Assembly: GCA_031987605.1 (NCBI GenBank)
Contig: DALZZF010000003.1
Span: 248,001 to 312,000 of the forward strand
Reading direction: 5' to 3'
Source of the DNA: JAFAGO01 sp031987605
GTDB taxonomy: Bacteria; Bacteroidota; Bacteroidia; Flavobacteriales; Weeksellaceae
DNA length: 64,000 nt
Position 1 is the stretch's first letter, and each line of letters starts with the position of its first letter. This document shows positions 33,131 through 41,639 of this stretch, in pieces. Both the position numbers and the translations under genes were made by a program. The notes beneath the pieces are model-generated. The model saw nothing but the letters and a program-made list of their open reading frames with translations, was not told where the DNA came from and made no database searches.

Positions 33131-33749
33131 TAAAAGTAACTTTATTTTTCGCTAAAAGCTGGTTGGTATTTTCTATAAAATGAAGAATTTCTTCCGTTCC
33201 TTCTTTTTTTTCAGCAGAAGTAATATACAAATCCGGAAGCTCTTCCCATATTTCCAACAATTGTTTTTGATATTCCTCAATATTTTTTTTCACAGCATTC
33301 GGCTTCAGTTTATCAGCCTTGGTGAAGACAACGGAAAAAGGAATTCCACTTTCTCCACACCATTGCATAAATTCGAGATCTATTTTTTGTGGCGTATGCC
33401 TTGAATCTACCAAAACGAAAAGATTGACCAAATTCTTACGGTTCAGGATATAATTGATAATCAGTTTCTCAAAATCTTTCCGCTGTACTTTGGATACTTT
33501 TGCGTAACCATATCCCGGCAAATCTGTAAGATACCATTCATCATTCACGATAAAATGATTAATCAGTTGGGTTTTTCCAGGCGTTTGAGAAGTTTTAGCC
33601 AGATCCTTTCGGTTCATCATAGCATTAATCAAAGAGGATTTGCCTACATTTGATCTTCCTATAAATGCATACTCCGGAAGATTGGGCTCCGGACATTCCT
33701 GCCATTTCTGACTGCTTTTTATAAATTCTGCGGATTTTATAATCATCAT
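33123..33749 (-). CDS. engB: Ribosome biogenesis GTP-binding protein YsxC/EngB
   Basis: EngB is an essential GTPase needed for 50S subunit assembly. The 208-residue length is normal. GTPase motifs: G1 GRSNVGKSS (31-39), G2-region SQTPGKTQLINHF, G3 DLPGYGYAKVSK, G4 FTKADKLK and G5-like ITSAEKKEG. The elaA-like gene follows with an 8-base overlap. The start MMIIKSAEF has two adjacent ATG codons, and either could serve. Confidence 0.95.
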   Translation of the reverse strand: MMIIKSAEFIKSSQKWQECPEPNLPEYAFIGRSNVGKSSLINAMMNRKDLAKTSQTPGKTQLINHFIVNDEWYLTDLPGYGYAKVSKVQRKDFEKLIINYILNRKNLVNLFVLVDSRHTPQKIDLEFMQWCGESGIPFSVVFTKADKLKPNAVKKNIEEYQKQLLEIWEELPDLYITSAEKKEGTEEILHFIENTNQLLAKNKVTFND

Positions 33750-33766
33750 ATCTTTTAGAAAAAAAA

Positions 33767-33789
33767 GCCATTAAGAAAAACTTAATGGC
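33767..33789 (-). terminator. Terminator of the alpha/beta hydrolase gene
   Basis: Perfect 9-bp stem (GCCATTAAG/CTTAATGGC), 5-nt loop, followed by T8 on the minus strand. Confidence 0.88.
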
Positions 33790-33795
33790 GGATTA

Positions 33796-34566
33796 TTATG
33801 CTTTATTTTTCAACCAGTTGTACAAAATCTCGTTAAACTCATTGGGCTTTTCCATCATCGCAGCGTGACCACATTTGTCTATCCAGTGAAGTTCCGAATT
33901 GGGAATGAGCCGGTGCATTTCCACCGCAACTTCAGGAGGCGTTACATTGTCCTGTTTTCCCCAAATAATGCAGGTTGGCGTTTGAATTTTATGCAATTCA
34001 TTCTCCATATTATGTTTAATCGCACTTCTTGCCAGCATTACCGTTTTTATTCCTTTGCTTCGGTCATTCACCACAGAGAAGACTTCATTCACCAGTTCTT
34101 CTGTGGCAACTGCCGGATCGTAAAATACTTCTTCCGCTTTTTTCTGAATATAACTTCTGTCGTTTTTCCGTGGAAAACTATCTCCAAAAGTTCTTTCATA
34201 CAGCCCTGAACTTCCTGTAAGCACCAAATCTTTTACCAGATCCGGACGCGAAAGCGTAAGAATAAGCCCTACATGTCCGCCCATTGAATTTCCAACTACA
34301 ATTGCCGGCTCACCAATTTCCTCTTCAATAAACTTTGCCACAAATTTTGCCAGACTGGTCAAATTCGTATTCAGAATGGGTAAATCATAAATCGGCAAAT
34401 CCGGAAAATATACCCTATATCCTCTCTGCGAAAAAAAATCAATAAGGATGGTAAAATTGCTTAATCCACCCATCAATCCCTGTAAAAGAATGATTGGCTG
34501 GCCTTCACCTTCCTCAATAAAAGTAAATTTTTTCTCTTTTTTCTTTTTAAAAATCATATTCGACAA
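33796..34566 (-). CDS. Alpha/beta hydrolase
   Basis: The 256-residue cytoplasmic protein has the alpha/beta hydrolase fold: QPIILLQGLMGGLSNF (oxyanion region), VVGNSMGGHVGLILT with the nucleophile Ser in GNSMGG, PTCIIWGKQDNVTPPEVA carrying the acid Asp and DKCGHAAMMEKPNEF with the catalytic His. Such enzymes act on esters, lactones or C-C bonds; the substrate is unknown. It is divergent from mraZ over a 291-base gap that contains only the mraZ promoter and operator that I can recognise. Confidence 0.88.
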   Translation of the reverse strand: MSNMIFKKKKEKKFTFIEEGEGQPIILLQGLMGGLSNFTILIDFFSQRGYRVYFPDLPIYDLPILNTNLTSLAKFVAKFIEEEIGEPAIVVGNSMGGHVGLILTLSRPDLVKDLVLTGSSGLYERTFGDSFPRKNDRSYIQKKAEEVFYDPAVATEELVNEVFSVVNDRSKGIKTVMLARSAIKHNMENELHKIQTPTCIIWGKQDNVTPPEVAVEMHRLIPNSELHWIDKCGHAAMMEKPNEFNEILYNWLKNKA

Positions 34567-34809
34567 GTGTCCTGAAATGCAAAATTACAAAATCCACCAA
34601 AATGATAGGCTAATAATTTTTGCGATTTAATAGTGGGGAAAATTACAAAAAGTATTTTTTATAACACAGCACATCATCATCTTTTCACATATTTCGATTT
34701 TAAACGATAAATAAGTAAAAAATCAACAGGATTAAAATTTAATTTAAAACATATTCAATCAACAACTTAGGCTATACAAAACAAAAATTATCCACATTAA
34801 GGCAAAAAG

Positions 34810-34824
34810 TGGGAGAAAGTGGGA
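34810..34824 (+). promoter_or_regulatory. Putative MraZ operator
   Basis: TGGGA (34810-34814) and TGGGA (34820-34824) are separated by 5 bases, the spacing of known MraZ boxes (TGGGN repeats). The third repeat found in E. coli is absent. They lie 20 to 34 bases upstream of the -7 motif, so MraZ bound here could repress its own operon. Confidence 0.7.
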
Positions 34825-34843
34825 AATTTTCCAAATATTTGTA

Positions 34844-34851
34844 TAAATTTG
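34844..34851 (+). promoter_or_regulatory. -7 promoter motif of the dcw cluster
   Basis: TAAATTTG ends 6 bases before the mraZ ATG at 34858, so the mRNA leader is very short or absent. No clear TTG element is visible; the operator occupies that region. Confidence 0.6.
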
Positions 34852-34857
34852 TCCCAA

Positions 34858-35322
34858 ATGAATTATTTTTTCGAGACATACGAATGCAAAATTGACGACA
34901 AAGGTAGAATAAAACTGCCTTCGCCGCTGATGAAGCATTTGGAAAAGATTTCCGAAAACGGACTGGTCGTAAAACGCTCCGTTTTTGAAACCTGTCTTGA
35001 AGTTTACCCAACAAAACCTTGGGAAAAACTGATGAATAAAGTAAATGGACTCAACCGTTTTATCAAGAAAAATGCAGATTTCATCCGGAAATTTACCGCC
35101 GGGGTAAAAATGGTGGAAGTGGATAACGCAGAAAGAATTCTCATCCCGAAAGATCTCAAAGTATTTGCCAGACTCAATAAAGAAATCGTGATTTCCGGAG
35201 TAGGCGAATTTTTTGAAATCTGGGACAAAGAAGCGTATGAAGCAAATATCTCCACTCATTCTGAAGATTTTTCTGCATTGACTGAAGAAGTCATGGGTTC
35301 CATTGATTTTAATGAAGAATAA
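34858..35322 (+). CDS. mraZ: Transcriptional regulator MraZ
   Basis: This 154-residue protein contains two AbrB-like SpoVT domains, starting MNYFFETYECKIDDKGRIKL and continuing with a second half around DNAERILIPKDLKVFARLNK. MraZ is a ring-shaped DNA-binding repressor of the dcw operon in E. coli. A longer frame from 34819 would run across the promoter, so 34858 is preferred. It opens the division cluster, and rsmH follows 60 bases later. Confidence 0.94.
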   Translation: MNYFFETYECKIDDKGRIKLPSPLMKHLEKISENGLVVKRSVFETCLEVYPTKPWEKLMNKVNGLNRFIKKNADFIRKFTAGVKMVEVDNAERILIPKDLKVFARLNKEIVISGVGEFFEIWDKEAYEANISTHSEDFSALTEEVMGSIDFNEE

Positions 35323-35382
35323 AAAACCGAAGTTTAATTTTTGACAAAAAAAGAAATTTTAAACCTTCAAAACTCAAAGAAA

Positions 35383-36276
35383 ATGTATCATAATCCCGTA
35401 TTGCTGCAGAAAAGTGTAGATGATTTGGTCACGAATCCGGACGGGATTTATGTGGATTGCACATTTGGCGGCGGCGGACATTCCGGAGAAATCCTGAAAC
35501 GCCTCTCGGAAAAAGGAAAACTTTTCGGTTTCGATCAGGATTTAGACGCTCTTAAAAATACCATTGATGATCCGAGATTCACCTTGGTAAACCAGAATTT
35601 CCGTTTTCTTGAAAACTCACTTTTGGTGTACGGAATTTCACAAGTAGACGGCATTTTGGCGGATTTGGGAGTTTCTTCGCATCAGTTTGATGAAGCTGAA
35701 CGCGGATTTTCCACCAGAAGCAACGCACCGCTGGACATGAGGATGAATGTGATGCAAAATCTGGATGCCGGAAAAATCATCAACGAATATGAAGAAGAAC
35801 AATTGGCAGATATCTTCTATTATTACGGAGAATTGAGAGAAGCCCGAAAGTTGGCTCGCCAAATCGTTCATGAAAGGAAAACCAAAAAAATTTCCACCAC
35901 TGAAGATTTGAAAAAACTGTTCAGTTATATTCCGCCGAATAAGCAGAACAAATTTTTTGCCCAGCTTTTTCAGGCTATCAGAATTGAAGTAAACGAAGAA
36001 CTGGAAGTATTGAAAGAAATGTTGGTTCAGGCACATCGGATTTTAAAACCGGGAGGAAGACTGGTTGTCATTTCCTATCATTCATTAGAAGACCGATTGG
36101 TAAAAAGATTCCTGAAAAACGGAATGTTTGAAGGCGAACCCAAACGCGATATATATGGGAATTATAAAAAAGCATTTGAGCTTCTTCAAAGCAAAGCCAT
36201 CATCCCGGATGAAACTGAAATTGAAGAAAATTCAAGAGCAAGAAGCGCAAAAATGAGAATTGGGATAAAAGTTTGA
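35383..36276 (+). CDS. rsmH: 16S rRNA m4C1402 methyltransferase RsmH
   Basis: The enzyme methylates N4 of C1402 in 16S rRNA with SAM. The protein has 297 residues from ATG 35383 (MYHNPVLLQKSVDDLVTNPD). Motifs include VDCTFGGGGHSGEIL (SAM loop), FGFDQDLDALKN, GILADLGVSSHQFDEAERGF and LVVISYHSLEDRLVKRF. A TTG-initiated frame 14 codons longer exists, but those codons are not conserved-looking. It is the normal second gene of the cluster. Confidence 0.95.
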   Translation: MYHNPVLLQKSVDDLVTNPDGIYVDCTFGGGGHSGEILKRLSEKGKLFGFDQDLDALKNTIDDPRFTLVNQNFRFLENSLLVYGISQVDGILADLGVSSHQFDEAERGFSTRSNAPLDMRMNVMQNLDAGKIINEYEEEQLADIFYYYGELREARKLARQIVHERKTKKISTTEDLKKLFSYIPPNKQNKFFAQLFQAIRIEVNEELEVLKEMLVQAHRILKPGGRLVVISYHSLEDRLVKRFLKNGMFEGEPKRDIYGNYKKAFELLQSKAIIPDETEIEENSRARSAKMRIGIKV

Positions 36277-36355
36277 GAGGATGTAAAATAGTTTGGAAAA
36301 AGAATGAAACCCATTCAAACAAAATCAAATCTTCAAACAAAAATCAAACAAAAAA

Positions 36356-36721
36356 TTGGCAAAACGCACCACCTATAAACAACAGAAGAAACTCACTTTT
36401 ATGGACATCATAAAGGGGAACTTTCTGAACCGTGATGAAATTAAAATTCATTACAAATACTTTTTACTGTTGTTTGTTTTAATGATGATTATGATTTATA
36501 GCAATCATCTGGTGAACAATAAAATAAAACTGGTAAACTCCCTAAAAGAGGAAACCGAAGAATACAAATCGCGCAACGCCTATGCACAAAGCCGATTGAT
36601 AAAAGTAAAAATGGAATCCGAACTGGGAAAAGAAATGGTAAAAGATTCATTGCTTCCTCTGGAAAACCACCCGCATAAACTGCTTATAAAACTCGACAGC
36701 ACGAATGGTAAAACAAAATGA
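36356..36721 (+). CDS. ftsL: FtsL-like cell division protein
   Basis: The 121-residue protein is a small bitopic protein: a basic cytoplasmic start (MAKRTTYKQQKKLTF), a membrane helix at about 33-52 (YFLLLFVLMMIMIYSNHLVN) and a coiled coil in the periplasm (KLVNSLKEETEEYKSRNAYA). This form and position between rsmH and ftsI identify FtsL, which pairs with FtsB and FtsQ and supports FtsI/FtsW. The frame begins with TTG at 36356; the next ATG is at residue 16 (MDIIKGNF), so the start is uncertain. It overlaps ftsI by 17 bases. Confidence 0.8.
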   Translation: MAKRTTYKQQKKLTFMDIIKGNFLNRDEIKIHYKYFLLLFVLMMIMIYSNHLVNNKIKLVNSLKEETEEYKSRNAYAQSRLIKVKMESELGKEMVKDSLLPLENHPHKLLIKLDSTNGKTK

Positions 36722-38717
36722 TTACGATATTAAACGCACTAAAACTTTAAGATGGGGCTATCTTTTTGCAGGAGCCGCCTTTCTTATTTTTGTGGTGTTT
36801 TTAGGGCGGATTCTCATTTTGCAGAACACCGATGTTGAGGAAATTAAAAACGATTATATCAACAAAAATTACCGCGAAGCCACACTAAAAGCTGCGCGTG
36901 GAAATCTTTATGCTACAGACGGATCCATTCTTGCCACAACGGTTATGCGGTATGATATGTATATTGATTTCAAAACCATTAAAGATTCCGTTTACACCAA
37001 AAATATTGCTGCACTTACCGATTCCCTGAATCTGATGTTTGGGAAACCACGTTCTTATTACCGCCAGATTCTGGATCAGCAGAAGAAAAAAGAAAACCAA
37101 TACTACAGTTTGGTAAAAGGTCTTGACTTTGATGAATACGACAGAATTCGCAAATTCCCGATTTTCAGTACCCAAAACGAAAAAACAGGCATTTCCCGGA
37201 AAAACCGCTGCCTGATTATTGAACGGAAATACCGCAGAGAATTGGCCACCTCCGAAATCGGTGCAGGAACCATCGGGATGGATAACGGCGAATATCAATC
37301 CGGACTGGAAGGGGCTTTTTCAAAATATCTTTCAGGAACAGATGGTACACGTTTGGAGCAAAGAGTAAATTCAAGCCAGTGGAAACCCATTGATTACTGG
37401 AAAGTAAAAGAACCGGTTGACGGACAGGATGTGTACACAACCCTTGACTTAAGAATTCAGGACATTGCCCATTCCGCTCTGGAAAAACAGCTGATCCACT
37501 ATAATGCGGAACACGGAACCGTTCTCGTCATGGAAACCAGCACCGGAAAAGTTCGCGCCATGGTCAACCTTCGCAGAACCGAACCCGGAATATATCAGGA
37601 CACCTACAATTACGCTTTGAAAGATAATATTGAGCCCGGTTCCACTTTCAAAACCATTTCGCTGCTTGCCGCAATGGATGATGGTTTCATTGATGAAAAT
37701 ACAACTGTAAATGTTGGCGGTGGCGTTTGGAATTATGCCGGACAAAGAATTTCCGACGGACATGGTGGCGGGACCTATGAAATCAGTGATGTTCTGGCAA
37801 AATCCAGCAATGTGGGAACCGCAAAACTCATCACCAAATATTACGCTTCAAAACCTCAGGTATTCCTCGATCATCTGCGGAAATGGAAACTTTTTGATAA
37901 AATGGAAATTGAACTTCCCGGAATTACAAAACCAAAAATCGTAACTCCGGAGAATAAACGCTGGAATGCGGCAACTTTGGCCTCCATTTCTTACGGATAT
38001 TCCACCAACATCAATCTGTTGCAACTCACCACTTTTTACAATGGAATTGCCAATAAAGGAGTCATGTTGAAACCCCTTTTCATCGACAAAATAATGAGAG
38101 ACGGCAAAGTAGTTTATGAAGCAAAACCGGAAGTTATGGTGAAAAGAATGGCCTCAGAAAAAGCCATCACCATGATGACACATGCTTTAACCAAAGCCGT
38201 TGAAAAAGGAACAGGGCGAAGCATTTTTACCCCAAACCTGAAAATGGCAGGAAAAACCGGAACCGCCCGTTTTGAATACTGGCTTCCCGGACCAATGAAA
38301 TACCGCGCATCATTTGCAGGATTTTACCCGGCAGACAATCCGAAATATACCTGCTATGTAATGATTAGCGAGCCCGACAATTCCAAAGGATTCTACGGAG
38401 GAGCTGTTTCCGCACCGGTATTCAAAGAAATTGCCGGAAAAACTTTCCTGAAAACACCGCAAAATATTGAAAGAGAAATGCTGGTAGAAAAGAAGGTTGA
38501 CCTGAGCAAAATGATCGAACCAAACGTAAAAATAGCCGTAAACAGCGGAATAATGCCAAACGTAGTCGGAATGATCGGAAAAAACATAATTCCTCAACTT
38601 GAAAATCAGGGCTATCGTGTTGATTTTAAAGGAGTAGGAAAAATAAAAGACCAGTTCCCGACGCAGGGAACTTATATGAAAAAAGACCAAAGAATTTATC
38701 TGACATTGCAGAATTAA
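36705..38717 (+). CDS. ftsI: Peptidoglycan transpeptidase FtsI (penicillin-binding protein, PASTA domain)
   Basis: FtsI crosslinks septal peptidoglycan. The 670-residue protein has an N-terminal membrane helix (about 18-38), a PBP dimerisation domain and a transpeptidase domain with the catalytic motif STFK (Ser313, Lys316), then KSSN and KTGT (AGKTGTARF). A PASTA domain (MPNVVGMIGKNIIPQLENQG) closes the protein. Overlap with ftsL by 17 bases suggests coupling. It is followed by a 141-base spacer full of repeats before murE. Confidence 0.94.
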   Translation: MVKQNDYDIKRTKTLRWGYLFAGAAFLIFVVFLGRILILQNTDVEEIKNDYINKNYREATLKAARGNLYATDGSILATTVMRYDMYIDFKTIKDSVYTKNIAALTDSLNLMFGKPRSYYRQILDQQKKKENQYYSLVKGLDFDEYDRIRKFPIFSTQNEKTGISRKNRCLIIERKYRRELATSEIGAGTIGMDNGEYQSGLEGAFSKYLSGTDGTRLEQRVNSSQWKPIDYWKVKEPVDGQDVYTTLDLRIQDIAHSALEKQLIHYNAEHGTVLVMETSTGKVRAMVNLRRTEPGIYQDTYNYALKDNIEPGSTFKTISLLAAMDDGFIDENTTVNVGGGVWNYAGQRISDGHGGGTYEISDVLAKSSNVGTAKLITKYYASKPQVFLDHLRKWKLFDKMEIELPGITKPKIVTPENKRWNAATLASISYGYSTNINLLQLTTFYNGIANKGVMLKPLFIDKIMRDGKVVYEAKPEVMVKRMASEKAITMMTHALTKAVEKGTGRSIFTPNLKMAGKTGTARFEYWLPGPMKYRASFAGFYPADNPKYTCYVMISEPDNSKGFYGGAVSAPVFKEIAGKTFLKTPQNIEREMLVEKKVDLSKMIEPNVKIAVNSGIMPNVVGMIGKNIIPQLENQGYRVDFKGVGKIKDQFPTQGTYMKKDQRIYLTLQN

Positions 38718-38846
38718 GAGCCAAGTAAAAAGTAAAAAGAGTCAAGTGAACTAAACTGCGAATCAGCGAAATAAAACAGGCAAGAATGAAAAAATGAACC
38801 TCGAAGAGGTTCAACCATAATAGCCACGTATAAAATGCGTGGAAAT
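38717..38846. repeat. Repeat-rich spacer between ftsI and murE
   Basis: The spacer combines an AGAGCCAAG-type repeat (38717-38752, related to 12591-12690), a short palindrome TGAACCTCGAAGAGGTTCA and a third piece, ATAGCCACGTATAAAATGCGTGG, which resembles ATAGCCATCGGTTTTACCGA before murG. It is unusual for a dcw operon, where neighbouring genes normally lie within 80 bases here. Confidence 0.6.
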
Positions 38847-38858
38847 GAAAAAAGAAAA

Positions 38859-40319
38859 ATGAATTTAACAGAATTATTACATAAAATCCCCGTTTTGGAA
38901 ACCTCCGGAAATACAGACCGTGAAGTTTCGGAAATCGTTTTCGACAGCAGAAAAGCCGTGGAAAATTCACTGTATGCTGCCGTGAAAGGAACAATTGCGG
39001 ATGGACACGATTTTATAGATTCTGCTATTGAAAAAGGAGCAAAAACAATTGTATGCGAAATTATTCCCGAAAATATCAGGGAAGAAATCGTTTACATTAA
39101 AGTAAAAGATTCCTCTAAAACTTTAGGACATCTAGCATCCAACTTTTATGGAAATCCATCAGAAAAATTACAATTGATCGGCGTTACCGGAACCAATGGT
39201 AAAACCTCCGTAACCACGCTGTTGTTTGATGTTTTTAAATTTTTAGGATTCAAAACGGCACTTATTTCTACAGTTGAATACAGAATTGCCGACAAAGTTT
39301 TCCCTTCCACACACACCACACCGGATGTTTTAACGTTGAATAAAATTCTTTCCGAAGCCGTGGAACAACATTGCGAATATGCTTTTATGGAAGTCAGTTC
39401 ACACGGAATTGTTCAGAATAGAACGGAAGGTTTACATTTTAAAGTCGCAGGATTTACCAATATCACACACGATCATCTGGATTATCATAAAACATTTGAA
39501 AACTATCTGAAAGCGAAGAAACGTTTCTTTGATGAACTTCCGGAAACCTCCACTGCCATTACTAATATCGACGATAAAAACGGATTGGTTATGCTGCAAA
39601 ATACCAAAGCCGCCAAGAAAACGTATGCTTTGAAAACCCTTGCCGATTATCATGGCAAAGTACTCGAAGTGGATTTCAATGGAATGCTTTTGAACTTCAA
39701 CGGAAAAGAATTCTGGACCACGCTTACCGGAAGATTCAATGCGTATAATCTGTTGCTGGCATTTGCCATTACTTCTGAATTGGGATTCCATGAAGAAGAT
39801 GTTTTGCAAGCCATCTCAAAACTGCACCGCATCAACGGAAGGTTTGAAACCATAAAATCGCCATCAGGAATTTTCTTTGTCGTGGATTATGCACATACAC
39901 CAGATGCACTGGAAAATGTTTTGGATACCATCAATGAAATCCGCACCAAAAACGAAAGACTGATTACCGTTTTCGGTTGTGGCGGCGACCGCGATCATTC
40001 CAAACGTCCGGAAATGGGCAATATCGCCACCCGGAAATCAACGCTTGCCATCATTACTTCCGACAATCCGAGAACTGAAGATCCTGCAAAAATTATAAAA
40101 GAAATCGAAGCCGGTGTAGAACCTCAGAATTACAGTAAATATACTTCAATTCCGGATCGTAAAGATGCCATCAAAATGGCAATCAAATTTGCCGAGCCGA
40201 AAGATATTGTTCTGGTCGCCGGAAAAGGACATGAAACGTATCAGGAAATCAACGGAGAACGCCATCATTTCGATGATAAAGAAGTGATCGACGAACTTTT
40301 GAAAATCATGGGAAAATAA
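38859..40319 (+). CDS. murE: UDP-MurNAc-L-Ala-D-Glu:meso-diaminopimelate ligase
   Basis: MurE adds the third residue to the peptidoglycan stem. The protein has 486 residues from ATG 38859 (MNLTELLHKIPVLETSGNTD); a frame 8 codons longer is less likely. The ATP loop GTNGKTS is at 111-117, the Mur middle-domain pattern VSSHGIVQNRTEGLHF follows, and ITSDNPRTEDP has the DNPR motif that marks meso-diaminopimelate rather than lysine use. Position between ftsI and mraY is standard. Confidence 0.95.
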   Translation: MNLTELLHKIPVLETSGNTDREVSEIVFDSRKAVENSLYAAVKGTIADGHDFIDSAIEKGAKTIVCEIIPENIREEIVYIKVKDSSKTLGHLASNFYGNPSEKLQLIGVTGTNGKTSVTTLLFDVFKFLGFKTALISTVEYRIADKVFPSTHTTPDVLTLNKILSEAVEQHCEYAFMEVSSHGIVQNRTEGLHFKVAGFTNITHDHLDYHKTFENYLKAKKRFFDELPETSTAITNIDDKNGLVMLQNTKAAKKTYALKTLADYHGKVLEVDFNGMLLNFNGKEFWTTLTGRFNAYNLLLAFAITSELGFHEEDVLQAISKLHRINGRFETIKSPSGIFFVVDYAHTPDALENVLDTINEIRTKNERLITVFGCGGDRDHSKRPEMGNIATRKSTLAIITSDNPRTEDPAKIIKEIEAGVEPQNYSKYTSIPDRKDAIKMAIKFAEPKDIVLVAGKGHETYQEINGERHHFDDKEVIDELLKIMGK

Positions 40320-40347
40320 ATTACAGAGAAAACGAAAAAATAAAAAA

Positions 40348-41589
40348 ATGCTGTACTACCTCTACGAATATCTTACCGCTCAAGGAATCGACATTCCCGG
40401 AATGAATCTGCTCCGCTCGATCTCGTTTCGTGCCGGAATGGCAGTTTTGCTCTCGCTTTTCATCGCATTGGTGTACGGAAAAAGAATGATTAATTACCTG
40501 CGCAGAAAACAAATGGGCGAGTTGGTTCGTGATCTCGGTTTGGAAGGGCAGAAACAAAAAGAAGGAACACCAACAATGGGCGGAATCATCATTATTGTAG
40601 CCACCTTAATTCCCGTGATTCTTTTTGCCCGATTTACGAATGTTTATATCATTTTACTCATCGTTTCTGTAGTTTGGATGGGCGCTATCGGTTTTCTTGA
40701 TGACTATCTGAAAAAAGTAAAGAAAAATAAAGACGGGCTTTCCGGAAAATTCAAAATTATCGGGCAGGTTGGCTTAGGATTAATCGTAGGCGTTACCATG
40801 TTTTATAACCCTAATGTTGTGGTAAAAAGAAAATATGCCGATGCAAAAGTGGTGAACCGTAACAATGTGGAGAAGAACTTTATGCCCACCGAAAAAGCGG
40901 TAGTTTCCACGGTTCCTTTTGCTAAAAATAATGAATTCGATTACAGTAAAATTCTCTTCTGGATGGATGATGCCGATGCTGAAAAATGGTCATGGATTGT
41001 TTTCATTCCGATGGTCATTTTCATTGTAACGGCAGTTTCCAACGGAGCCAATATTACGGATGGAATTGATGGTCTTGCTGCAGGAACAAGTGCTGTCATA
41101 CTCCTCACGCTCGCATTTTTCGCGTATGTTTCCGGGAATATCATTTTTGCCGATTATCTCAATATTATGTTCCTGCCAAACATGGGCGAAACCACGATTT
41201 TTGCCGTAGCAGTGGTAGGTGCGGTTATCGGATTTTTCTGGTACAATACCTATCCTGCTCAGGTTTTCATGGGCGATACAGGAAGTTTGATGTTGGGTGG
41301 AGTCATTGCCGTTTTAGCCGTAATTCTCCGGAAAGAATTGCTCATTCCTGTTCTTTGCGGAATTTTTCTGGTTGAAAATCTTTCCGTAATGCTTCAGGTG
41401 ATTGTTTTTAAATACAGAAAAAGAAAATACGGCTTGGAATATGCCCAGAACAACAGGCTTTTTAAGATGTCGCCCCTTCATCACCATTATCAGAAGAGTG
41501 GCTTCCATGAAAGTAAAATCGTCAACAGAATGGTCATTATCGGAGTGATGCTGGCAATTGTATGTTTAATCACATTGAAAATCAGATAA
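40348..41589 (+). CDS. mraY: Phospho-MurNAc-pentapeptide transferase MraY
   Basis: MraY makes lipid I by transferring phospho-MurNAc-pentapeptide to undecaprenyl phosphate at the inner face of the membrane. The 413-residue protein has about ten helices with active-site motifs GFLDDYLKK, ANITDGIDGLAAG and SPLHHHYQKSGFHESK. It is about 50 residues longer than E. coli MraY owing to a polar insertion (about 155-205, with VVNRNNVEKNFMPTEKAVVS), as in other Bacteroidota. It follows murE by 28 bases. Confidence 0.95.
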   Translation: MLYYLYEYLTAQGIDIPGMNLLRSISFRAGMAVLLSLFIALVYGKRMINYLRRKQMGELVRDLGLEGQKQKEGTPTMGGIIIIVATLIPVILFARFTNVYIILLIVSVVWMGAIGFLDDYLKKVKKNKDGLSGKFKIIGQVGLGLIVGVTMFYNPNVVVKRKYADAKVVNRNNVEKNFMPTEKAVVSTVPFAKNNEFDYSKILFWMDDADAEKWSWIVFIPMVIFIVTAVSNGANITDGIDGLAAGTSAVILLTLAFFAYVSGNIIFADYLNIMFLPNMGETTIFAVAVVGAVIGFFWYNTYPAQVFMGDTGSLMLGGVIAVLAVILRKELLIPVLCGIFLVENLSVMLQVIVFKYRKRKYGLEYAQNNRLFKMSPLHHHYQKSGFHESKIVNRMVIIGVMLAIVCLITLKIR

Positions 41590-41639
41590 AAATTCCCGGA
41601 TTTTTTTACGGGAAGTTTTAAAAAAAGATTGATAAAAAT

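Noticed and set aside
35341..35382. TTG start giving a longer RsmH
   Set aside because: The family begins near MYHNPVLL; the extra 14 residues are low complexity.
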